Positions 1 through 5,364 of a stretch of DNA of 5,606 nt are shown piece by piece (the stretch's first letter is position 1; every line of letters starts with the position of its first letter). Source of the DNA: Thermoleophilia bacterium (GTDB taxonomy: Bacteria > Actinomycetota > Thermoleophilia > Gaiellales > Gaiellaceae); NCBI GenBank assembly GCA_025936595.1, contig JAICTB010000156.1:1-5606 (forward strand). Direction: 5' to 3'. The notes under the pieces were generated by a model. It did no database searches. It saw only the letters and a list, made by a program, of their open reading frames with translations, and was not told where the DNA came from. The translations under genes and the position numbers were made by a program.

Positions 1-254
1 CGGACCTGCTGGAGGCGCTGCAACCCGGCGACCTGCTCGTCCTCAAGTCGGATCACGGCTGCGACCCCACCACGCCGTCGACTGACCACTCGCGCGAGCA
101 CGCGTTGCTCCTCGCGTACGTCGAGGGAAGAAATGCCGCCGGGAGGGTGCACGAGGACGGCGAGTTTGCGGACGTCGGCGCGACCGTGAACGCCTGGCTC
201 GGCGGTAAGCCTGCGCCGCGGGGGATTCCCGGCGCGCCGATCGTCGAGTCGTGA
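1..254 (+). CDS. deoB: phosphopentomutase, C-terminal part (5' end outside window)
   Basis: Interconverts (deoxy)ribose 1-phosphate and 5-phosphate in the cytoplasm, linking nucleoside phosphorolysis to the pentose phosphate pathway. Only the last 83 residues are present; the first complete codon is at base 3 and the stop is TGA at 252-254. The segment carries the metal-binding block of the alkaline-phosphatase-like DeoB fold: an Asp-His-Gly followed by DPTTPSTDHSRE, where the Asp-His pair and the later His match the manganese ligands known for DeoB. The position after DHG is Cys, where Asn is common in the family. Then follow the family's EHALLLAYVEG and FADVGATVNAWL stretches and a short Pro-Gly-rich tail. 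The next gene starts 1 base after the stop, and a pyrimidine nucleoside phosphorylase lies further along the same run, which fits a deo salvage operon. Family assignment is secure; upstream integrity cannot be judged. Confidence 0.93.
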   Translation, partial: DLLEALQPGDLLVLKSDHGCDPTTPSTDHSREHALLLAYVEGRNAAGRVHEDGEFADVGATVNAWLGGKPAPRGIPGAPIVES

Positions 255-255
255 G

Positions 256-978
256 GTGAAAGGAGCTCTAAACGATCCTGCGCTCGTCGCGGACGAGTAC
301 GCCGACGAGTCACGGCTCCGCCGCCGGGCGGCGGCCTACACGGGCGCCGGGACTGCCGCCGACACGCGGGTGCCGCTCGTGGCGGCCGTCGTGGCCGCGC
401 GCCCGGCGCGCGTGCTCGAGGTCGGTTGCGGCTGGGGCGAGCTCGCCGAATGGCTGGCGCGCGACACGGGCGCCGAGGTCGTCGCGATCGACACCTCCCC
501 GCGGATGGTCGAGCTCGCCGTCGACCGCGGAGTCGACGCCCGCGTCGCCGACGTGCAGGCGCTCCCGTTCGAAGACGGGGCGTTCGACGTCGCTGTCGCG
601 GCGTGGATGCTCTACCACGTGCCGGACCTCGACCGCGGGATCGCGGAGCTGGCGCGTGTGCTCCGGCCCGGCGGTCGGCTCGTCGCCGCCACAAACTCCC
701 TCTTCCATCTGCAGGAGCTGAGAGACCTTGTCGGGAGCGGCCCCTCCCCGAGCACGTTCTCGCGCGAGTCGGGAGAGGAGGCGCTGGCACCGTACTTCGC
801 GCACGTGCGCCGGGAGGACGTCGACGGCCTGCTCGAGCTCGCGGACCGTGCCGAGGTGGCCGCGTACGTTCGCGCGTCGATCTCGATGTCGCCGTTCGCC
901 GGCAACCTTCCGGCCGTCGTCGCGGAGCCGTTCGTCGCGCGGCGGGCCAGCTCGGTCTTCGTCGCGGAGAAGCCCTGA
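256..978 (+). CDS. class I SAM-dependent methyltransferase (first of a tandem pair)
   Basis: A 240-residue Methyltransf_11-type enzyme predicted to transfer a methyl group from S-adenosylmethionine to an unknown acceptor. The Rossmann SAM site is visible: motif I VLEVGCGWGE (about 53-62), an acidic residue ending strand 2 in VVAIDTS (Asp79), motif DVQALPFEDGAFD (99-111), LYHVPD (119-124) and ARVLRPGG (133-140). There is no signal peptide or membrane segment, so it should be cytosolic. The GTG at 256 is the only usable start near the 5' end, 1 base after the deoB stop. A Shine-Dalgarno-like AAAGGAG lies at 259-265, inside the coding region, with no ATG, GTG or TTG in frame just after it, so the N-terminus is less certain than the rest. 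It is clearly a paralogue of the following gene. The substrate is not predictable; context suggests something tied to nucleosides or sugar phosphates, but that is weak inference. Confidence 0.88.
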   Translation: MKGALNDPALVADEYADESRLRRRAAAYTGAGTAADTRVPLVAAVVAARPARVLEVGCGWGELAEWLARDTGAEVVAIDTSPRMVELAVDRGVDARVADVQALPFEDGAFDVAVAAWMLYHVPDLDRGIAELARVLRPGGRLVAATNSLFHLQELRDLVGSGPSPSTFSRESGEEALAPYFAHVRREDVDGLLELADRAEVAAYVRASISMSPFAGNLPAVVAEPFVARRASSVFVAEKP

Positions 979-1682
979 TGCCGTGCGACGACCCGGCGCT
1001 CGTCCGCGAGCAATACGCGTGCGAGGACAATCTGCAGGCGCGGCGCGACCTCTACGGGGAGGTTTCTGGGCCTCACGCGCCCGACGTGCTCTGGAAGACC
1101 CTCGTCGAGTGGCAGCCAACTCAGGTGCTGGAGGTCGGCGGCGGGCCGGGCGAGCTCTCGGGGCGGATGCAGCACGAGCTCGGCGCGAGCGTCAGCTTCG
1201 TCGACATCTCGCCGCGCATGGTCGAGCTTGCGTGCGGGCGCGGCATCGACGCGCAGGTCGGGGACGTCCAGGCGCTTCCGTTCGCCGACGGGCAGTTCGA
1301 CACGGTGGTTGCGGCGTGGATGCTCTACCACGTCCCGAACCTGCAGCTCGGGCTCGCGGAAATCGCGCGGGTTCTCCGGCCGGGCGGGGCGCTCGTTGCA
1401 GTGACGAATTCTGTGCACCACCTTCGCGAGCTGCGGGAGCTCATCGCCTACCCGACGGGATGGGAGGAGACGTTCAGCCGCGAGAACGGGGAAGATCTAC
1501 TGCGGCCGCACTTCGCGCGCGTCGACCGCTTCGACATGGAGAGTGTCGTGACGGTGCGCGCGCGGGAGAAGCTCGTCGCGTACCGTGAGTCGATCAGCGT
1601 GGAGACGCAGCCTGTGCCCCTGGACGTCGAGCTGCCGTTCATCGTCCACGGCCGCACCACGATCTTCGTCGCGACGACGTGA
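978..1682 (+). CDS. class I SAM-dependent methyltransferase (second of a tandem pair)
   Basis: A 234-residue cytosolic methyltransferase whose acceptor is unknown. The ATG at 978 overlaps the previous gene's stop as TGATG, which implies translational coupling; an open frame continues far upstream but only as a shadow of the first methyltransferase. SAM-binding landmarks are VLEVGGGPGE (50-59), SFVDISPRMVELA with Asp76 (73-85), DVQALPFADGQFD (96-108), LYHVPN (117-122) and ARVLRPGG (130-137). Over about 111 core residues I count roughly 70 identities with the first copy, and a 23-base stretch is identical in DNA (598-620 and 1311-1333). Both share an N-terminal DPALV..(E/Q)Y signature and a TFSRE.GE block near residue 166, so they are full-length duplicates, not one split gene. 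Their N-termini and last 50 residues differ most, which suggests divergence in acceptor recognition. The phosphorylase gene starts inside its last codons. Confidence 0.9.
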   Translation: MPCDDPALVREQYACEDNLQARRDLYGEVSGPHAPDVLWKTLVEWQPTQVLEVGGGPGELSGRMQHELGASVSFVDISPRMVELACGRGIDAQVGDVQALPFADGQFDTVVAAWMLYHVPNLQLGLAEIARVLRPGGALVAVTNSVHHLRELRELIAYPTGWEETFSRENGEDLLRPHFARVDRFDMESVVTVRAREKLVAYRESISVETQPVPLDVELPFIVHGRTTIFVATT

Positions 1683-2977
1683 TCCGCGCGGCGGAGCTGA
1701 TCCAGCGCAAGCGCGACGGCGAGGAGCTCCCGGACGAGGAGCTCGCCGAGCTGATCCTCGGTTACGCGCGAGGAGACGTGCCGGACTACCAGCTGGCGGC
1801 GTTCTGCATGGCGGTCTTCTTCCGCGGCCTCTCCGAGCGCGAGACGTTCGTGCTCACCGATGCAATGGTGCGAAGCGGCGAGACGATCGACCTGGGCTCG
1901 GCGCTCGGCCGCAAGGTGGTCGACAAGCACTCGACCGGCGGAGTCGGCGACAAGACGTCGCTCGCTGTCGCGCCGATCGTCGCGGCCTGCGGCGTGCCGC
2001 TCGGGAAGATGAGCGGGCGCGGGCTCGGCCACACCGGCGGCACCCTCGACAAGCTCGAGTCGATCCCGGGCTTCCGGACCGAGCTCGCGCTCGACGAGTT
2101 CGTCGCGCAGGTTCGGGAGGTTGGCGTCGCGATCATCGGTCAGACCGCCGATCTCGTCCCGGCCGACAAGCTGCTCTATGCCCTGCGCGACGTGACCGCC
2201 ACCGTCGACCAGCTGTCGCTGATCGCGGCGTCGATCATGTCGAAGAAGATCGCCGGCGGCGCACAGGCGATGGTGCTCGACGTGAAGGTGGGGGACGGTG
2301 CCTTCATGCGGTCGCTCGAGACCGCGCGTGAGCTGGCCGAGACGATGATCGCGCTCGGCCGCCGGGCCGGTCGCGAGGTCGTCTGCATCCTGACCGACAT
2401 GGACCAGCCGCTCGGAGCAGCCGTCGGCAACGCCCTCGAGGTCAAGGAGGCGCTCGACACCGTGCGCGGCCAGGGCCCCACGGACTTCTCCGCGCTCGTG
2501 CTCGACGCGTGCGGGAAGCTGCTCGCGCTCTCAGACCTCGGCGTCGACGAGGCCGAAGGGCGGCGCCGCGCCGCGGAGGCGGTGGCCGACGGGAGTGCCG
2601 AGTCGGTCTGGAGACGCTGGATCGAGGCGCAGGGGGGAACGCCCGACGAGTCGGCGCTTCCTGCGGCCCCGGTCGTGCGCGAGCTCCCCGCGCCGGCGGG
2701 CGGCTACGTCCAACGTCTCGGAGCCACCCGCGTCGGCAACGCCGCCGTCCATCTCGGCGCGGGCCGGCGCACCAAGGAGGATACGGTCGACCATGCGGTC
2801 GGCATCGTCTGCCACGCCAAGCGCGGAGATCGCGTCGAAGCCGGGCAGCCGCTCGCCTCGGTGCACGCGCGCGACGAGACTGCGGCCGACGTTGCGGCGC
2901 GCGAGGTGCTCGCCGCGTACGAGCTCGGAAGCGAGCCGCCACCGGAGCGGCCGGTGCTGCTCGAAGTCGTGCGCTAG
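1679..2977 (+). CDS. deoA: pyrimidine-nucleoside / thymidine phosphorylase
   Basis: Cleaves thymidine, deoxyuridine and probably uridine with phosphate to the base and (deoxy)ribose 1-phosphate. The 432-residue length is normal. Domains in order: the N-terminal helical Glycos_trans_3N (about 1-65), the phosphate-binding Glycos_transf_3 domain (about 75-305) with KHSTGGVGDK (83-92), and the C-terminal PYNP_C domain (about 340-415) with GGYVQRLG and GAGRRTKEDTVDHAVG. The family signature SGRGLGHTGGTLDKLE spans 112-127. By alignment with the E. coli enzyme, Arg170, Ser185 and Lys189 should contact the base. Residue 110 is Lys, where E. coli thymidine phosphorylase has Met and Bacillus-type pyrimidine-nucleoside phosphorylase has Lys, so broad specificity (a pdp-type enzyme) is likely. 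The GTG start at 1679 overlaps the methyltransferase stop by 4 bases (GTGA). Its product feeds the deoB mutase at the head of the run. Its TAG stop lies in a CTAG. Confidence 0.95.
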   Translation: MIRAAELIQRKRDGEELPDEELAELILGYARGDVPDYQLAAFCMAVFFRGLSERETFVLTDAMVRSGETIDLGSALGRKVVDKHSTGGVGDKTSLAVAPIVAACGVPLGKMSGRGLGHTGGTLDKLESIPGFRTELALDEFVAQVREVGVAIIGQTADLVPADKLLYALRDVTATVDQLSLIAASIMSKKIAGGAQAMVLDVKVGDGAFMRSLETARELAETMIALGRRAGREVVCILTDMDQPLGAAVGNALEVKEALDTVRGQGPTDFSALVLDACGKLLALSDLGVDEAEGRRRAAEAVADGSAESVWRRWIEAQGGTPDESALPAAPVVRELPAPAGGYVQRLGATRVGNAAVHLGAGRRTKEDTVDHAVGIVCHAKRGDRVEAGQPLASVHARDETAADVAAREVLAAYELGSEPPPERPVLLEVVR

Positions 2978-3030
2978 CAGCTCCCAGAGCCGGGTCTCAG
3001 GAACACGGATCCGAGAAGACAGCGCGCCGC

Positions 3031-3036
3031 TACGTT
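3031..3036 (+). promoter_or_regulatory. putative -10 box of a leaderless mutM transcript
   Basis: TACGTT fits TANNNT and ends 6 bases before the GTG start of mutM, which would place transcription initiation at or next to the start codon. No Shine-Dalgarno sequence precedes the GTG and no clear TTGACA-like -35 is seen about 17 bases upstream. The same arrangement, including a following TGGC.GC, occurs before recO. It lies in a 65-base spacer after deoA that otherwise shows no feature. Confidence 0.4.
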
Positions 3037-3042
3037 GGCAGC

Positions 3043-3933
3043 GTGCCCGAACTGCCCGAGGTCGAGACCGTCCGCCGCCGGCTCGCGCCGCTGCTCGAAG
3101 GGCGGCGCTTCGAACGCGTCGAGATCGGCGACGCCCGGCTGACGCGCCCGGCCGATCCGTTCGAGGTCGCCCGCGAGCTCGAGGGCGAGCGCGTGGCGCT
3201 CGTCGACCGTCGCGGCAAGTATTTGATTGTTCGGTTCGAGTCGGGAAGGGCTCTGCTGATTCACCTCCGGATGACGGGGTCGCTGAGACACGCTGCGTCG
3301 GGAACGCTGCCGGACGATCCGCACCAACGTGCCGTTGTCAACCTAGACGACGGGTCGGACGTCGCCTACCGCGATGTCCGCCGGTTCGGCACCTGGCTGC
3401 TGCTCGAGCCGGACGAGGTCGACCTGTATGTCGACGCGAGGGTCGGCCGGGAGCCGCTCGGCGAGACCTACAGGGCGAAGCACCTCGCGCAGGAGCTCGA
3501 GGGTCGCCGCGCACCCGTCAAGGCGGCGATCCTCGACCAGCGGACGATCGCCGGCGTCGGGAACATCTACGCCGACGAGGCGCTCTGGCGCGCGCGCATC
3601 CATCCGCTGACGCCCGCCGCCGCGCTCGGCCCCGACGAGGTCAAAGCGCTGCACCGCTCGATCCGCGCGGCGCTGCAGGCGGGGATACGCCGGCAGGGAT
3701 CGACGCTCCGCGACTACCGGCTACCGAACGGCGAGGCGGGCGCCGCGCAGGACGAGTTCAGGGTGTACGGACGCGGCGGCGAGCCGTGCGAGCGCTGCGG
3801 GACGCCGATCGAGAAGATCCGCGTCGCGGGACGCGGCACGTGGTACTGCCCGAGCTGCCAGCGCCCGGTCCGCTACGCAGCGAGCAGGTCGTTGAGCCGG
3901 CCGTCGCGGTCGAGGCGCCAGAGCTCGGTGTAG
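3043..3933 (+). CDS. mutM: formamidopyrimidine-DNA glycosylase (8-oxoguanine repair)
   Basis: Bifunctional DNA glycosylase/AP lyase that removes 8-oxoguanine and formamidopyrimidines in base excision repair. The GTG at 3043 is fixed by the invariant N-terminus PELPEVETV: after Met removal Pro2 is the catalytic nucleophile, with Glu3 and Glu6 following. Other family landmarks are Lys59 in RGKYL, the strand-inserting Met77 with Arg114-Phe115 in DVRRFGTW, the helix-two-turn-helix Asn174 in GVGNIYADEA, and a C-terminal zinc finger with Cys249, Cys252, Cys269 and Cys272 (Arg264 in its hairpin). At 296 residues it is slightly long. Family members normally end just after the last finger cysteine (CPxCQ), whereas this one runs on about 22 residues as an Arg/Ser-rich tail through the antisense 3' end of the glutaredoxin gene. 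A few AT-ending codons (tat ttg att gtt, near 3220) stand out, but the gene looks intact. Confidence 0.96.
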   Translation: MPELPEVETVRRRLAPLLEGRRFERVEIGDARLTRPADPFEVARELEGERVALVDRRGKYLIVRFESGRALLIHLRMTGSLRHAASGTLPDDPHQRAVVNLDDGSDVAYRDVRRFGTWLLLEPDEVDLYVDARVGREPLGETYRAKHLAQELEGRRAPVKAAILDQRTIAGVGNIYADEALWRARIHPLTPAAALGPDEVKALHRSIRAALQAGIRRQGSTLRDYRLPNGEAGAAQDEFRVYGRGGEPCERCGTPIEKIRVAGRGTWYCPSCQRPVRYAASRSLSRPSRSRRQSSV

Positions 3934-4127
3934 CCGCCGATCGGCCGGTCGTCGATCAGGATCTGCGGCACCGTCCAGCCGCCGGTCAGCTCGTTCAGCG
4001 TCGCGCGGAAGCCGGGATCGTCGTCGAGGTGGATCTCCTCGTAGGCGATGCCACGAGAGTCGAGCAGCGCCTTGGCGCGCACGCAGTAGCCGCACCAGCG
4101 GGTCGTATACATCCGAACCTGTGCCAT
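3873..4127 (-). CDS. glutaredoxin-like thiol-disulfide oxidoreductase (GrxC type, CGYC)
   Basis: A small cytosolic thioredoxin-fold protein of 84 residues (from the ATG at 4127; a GTG at 4130 would add one Met) that reduces disulfides or mixed thiol-disulfides. The redox motif is WCGYC (Cys12, Cys15). The cis-proline loop is TVP (52-54), followed by QILIDDRPIGGYTEL, the GrxC-type thiol-binding GG(Y/C/S)..L region. Classical glutaredoxins have CPYC; CGYC also occurs in actinobacterial mycoredoxin, so the physiological thiol could be mycothiol or another low-molecular-weight thiol instead of glutathione. That is inference. The gene is convergent with mutM and overlaps its 3' end by 61 bases. 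It is divergent from recO across 62 bases (4128-4189). I see no clear -10 box or Shine-Dalgarno sequence for it. Confidence 0.9.
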   Translation of the reverse strand: MAQVRMYTTRWCGYCVRAKALLDSRGIAYEEIHLDDDPGFRATLNELTGGWTVPQILIDDRPIGGYTELWRLDRDGRLNDLLAA

Positions 4128-4176
4128 CACTCGTTCAAACGGAGAAACGCCCGCGGAGATTCCCCGGAACCGTCTT

Positions 4177-4182
4177 TACACT
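4177..4182 (+). promoter_or_regulatory. putative -10 box of a leaderless recO transcript
   Basis: TACACT matches TANNNT closely and ends 7 bases before the recO ATG at 4190, the spacing expected when transcription starts at the start codon. A GGAG at 4141-4144 is about 45 bases away and cannot act as a ribosome binding site. No good -35 hexamer is visible. The box sits in the 4128-4189 divergent spacer shared with the glutaredoxin gene. Confidence 0.5.
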
Positions 4183-4189
4183 GGCCGCA

Positions 4190-4930
4190 ATGGCCGGTCG
4201 CACCTACAAGACGGAGGCGATCGTGCTGCGGTCGCTGCGGTTCTCCGAGGCCGACCGGATCCTGCACCTCTACACCGCGGAGAAAGGCCGCATCGGCGCG
4301 ATCGCGAAGGGCGTGCGCAAGACGAAGTCGCGCTTCGGGGCGCGGCTCGAGCCGCTCTCGCACGTCGAGCTGATGCTCCACGAGGGCGCGGGAGAGCTGC
4401 AGACGATCACAGGCGTCGAGCTCCTGCGCTCACACCACGCGACGCGGGAGGACAACTACCGCCTGAACGTCGGGCTGATCGGCGCCGAGGCGATGCTGCG
4501 CCTGTTCGGCGAGCCGGAGGGCAACGCGAGGGCGTTCGGCGCGCTCGCGCGGTTCCTCGACCTGCTCGACGAGACGCCGGCTGCCGAGTCGCGGCCCGCG
4601 ACCGACCCGCTCGCGCTGTCGTTCCAGCTGAAGCTGCTCTGGCTCGCGGGCTACCTGCCGCATCTGACGAGCTGCGTCGAGTGCGGCTCGACCGCCGAGC
4701 TCGAGGCGTTCTCGGCGCGGGCCGGAGGCGCCGTCTGCGCAATGCACGCTGCCGGCGCGCTGCGACTCTCGCGCGAAGGCATCGCCGGCATCGAGCGCCT
4801 GCTCTCGACTCCGCTCGCCGACGCGGCGGACGCCGAGCTGTCCGAGCGGGCACGCCGCGACGGCCTGGCGGTGATCACCTCGTCGTACGAGGAGCACGGC
4901 GGATTCCGGCTGCGGACCGTTTCGGCGTGA
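4190..4930 (+). CDS. recO: DNA repair protein RecO
   Basis: Recombination mediator that, with RecR and RecF, helps load RecA on SSB-coated single-stranded DNA and anneals strands during gap repair. The 246-residue product starts at the ATG at 4190: the canonical N-terminus Y(K)TEAIVLRSLRFSEADRIL follows at once, while the open frame upstream (from 4121) covers promoter-like sequence. Residues 1-80 form the OB fold (EKGRIGAIAKGVRKTKSRFG is the basic DNA-binding part). The rest is the helical domain with a zinc-finger insertion. The finger reads Cys162, Cys165, Cys183 and then His186 where a fourth Cys is usual, a possible CCCH site. LLWLAGYLP before the finger is typical of the family. The gene is divergent from the glutaredoxin gene and is followed 13 bases later by the GNAT gene, so the two are probably co-transcribed. 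Confidence 0.95.
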   Translation: MAGRTYKTEAIVLRSLRFSEADRILHLYTAEKGRIGAIAKGVRKTKSRFGARLEPLSHVELMLHEGAGELQTITGVELLRSHHATREDNYRLNVGLIGAEAMLRLFGEPEGNARAFGALARFLDLLDETPAAESRPATDPLALSFQLKLLWLAGYLPHLTSCVECGSTAELEAFSARAGGAVCAMHAAGALRLSREGIAGIERLLSTPLADAADAELSERARRDGLAVITSSYEEHGGFRLRTVSA

Positions 4931-4943
4931 GCGGGGGCCGCTC

Positions 4944-5363
4944 GTGAGGCGCGATCTCGGAGACGGGATCGAGCTCGACGACGCCAAGGAGCGCATCGAC
5001 CGTGACGAGGTGCACCGGTTCATCTCGGAGGAGAGCTACTGGGCGGCCGGACGCGCGCGAGAGACGCAGGACAACCTGATCGACGAGGCCGCGCGGGTGG
5101 TCGGTCTCTACGACGGCGACCGGCAGATCGGCTTTTGCCGCGCGGCCTCCGACGGAACCTCATTCGTCTATCTCGCCGACGTCTACGTGCTCGACGACTA
5201 CAGGGGCCGGGGGCTCGGAGAGGCGCTCGTGCGCGCGATGGTCGAGGAGGGGCCGCTCGCGCACCTGCGCTGGATGCTGCACACGACCGATATGCACCCG
5301 CTCTACCGCAAGGTGGGCTTCGGCGAGCCGGGGGTGAAGCTGATGGAGCGGCAGGCGCTCTAG
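4944..5363 (+). CDS. GNAT-family N-acetyltransferase
   Basis: A 139-residue acyl-CoA-dependent acetyltransferase of unknown substrate. The acetyl-CoA pyrophosphate-binding motif A is DVYVLDDYRGRGLGEALV (79-96) with RGRGLG at 87-92, and motif B is HPLYRKVGFGEP (118-129) with a likely catalytic or CoA-contacting Tyr121. The N-terminal HRFISEESYWAAGR (24-37) matches a widespread uncharacterised GNAT subfamily (COG0454-like) that has a conserved I(S).ESYWA.GR segment. Length and C-terminus look complete. The GTG at 4944 is the first in-frame start after the recO stop (13-base gap, weak G-rich GGGGG at 4933-4937), so it is likely co-transcribed with recO. Its TAG stop (5361-5363) is part of the CTAG that borders the insertion sequence, and no codon appears to be lost through the insertion. 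Confidence 0.9.
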   Translation: MRRDLGDGIELDDAKERIDRDEVHRFISEESYWAAGRARETQDNLIDEAARVVGLYDGDRQIGFCRAASDGTSFVYLADVYVLDDYRGRGLGEALVRAMVEEGPLAHLRWMLHTTDMHPLYRKVGFGEPGVKLMERQAL

Positions 5364-5364
5364 C
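5359..5364. repeat. putative IS481-type target-site duplication (TCTAGC), one copy visible
   Basis: TCTAGC fits NCTAGN, the 6-base target duplicated by IS481 of Bordetella pertussis. It abuts the presumed IS end (TGTAGGACC from 5365). CTAG is palindromic, so it carries the GNAT stop TAG on the plus strand (5361-5363) and the transposase stop TAG on the minus strand (5362-5360). The partner copy should lie beyond the window, so duplication is predicted, not seen. Confidence 0.55.

Larger units (their letters stand above)
1..2977 (+). other. probable nucleoside-salvage operon deoB - MTase - MTase - deoA
   Basis: Four same-strand genes follow each other with a 1-base gap (254/256), a 1-base overlap (978) and a 4-base overlap (1679-1682), and no room for an internal promoter or terminator. 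DeoB and the phosphorylase act in consecutive steps: phosphorolysis to (deoxy)ribose 1-phosphate, then isomerisation to the 5-phosphate. The operon promoter must lie before the window. Co-transcription is inferred from spacing only. Confidence 0.7.

Noticed and set aside
426..977. Upstream in-frame extension of the second methyltransferase, which could be read as a fusion
   Set aside because: The extension is the out-of-frame shadow of the first methyltransferase; homology begins at the ATG at 978.
53..1030. Long minus-strand open frame (325 residues) opposite deoB and the first methyltransferase
   Set aside because: Arg/Pro/Ala-rich, low-complexity translation typical of antisense frames in high-GC DNA; it overlaps genes with clear family motifs.
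2978..3030. Possible terminator after deoA
   Set aside because: Only weak short complementarity (GAG/CTC around CCGGG) and no U-tract; not enough to call.
2595..4373. 592-residue plus-strand open frame spanning deoA, mutM, the glutaredoxin gene and recO
   Set aside because: It is a shadow frame over several well-supported genes, with Arg-rich translation and no recognisable domain.
4127..4381. Minus-strand frame of 84 residues opposite the start of recO
   Set aside because: It lies antisense to the conserved RecO N-terminus and shows no family motif.
4944..5363. GNAT gene as a pseudogene truncated by the IS
   Set aside because: Motifs A and B and a normal-length C-terminus are present, and the TAG stop lies before the inferred IS boundary.
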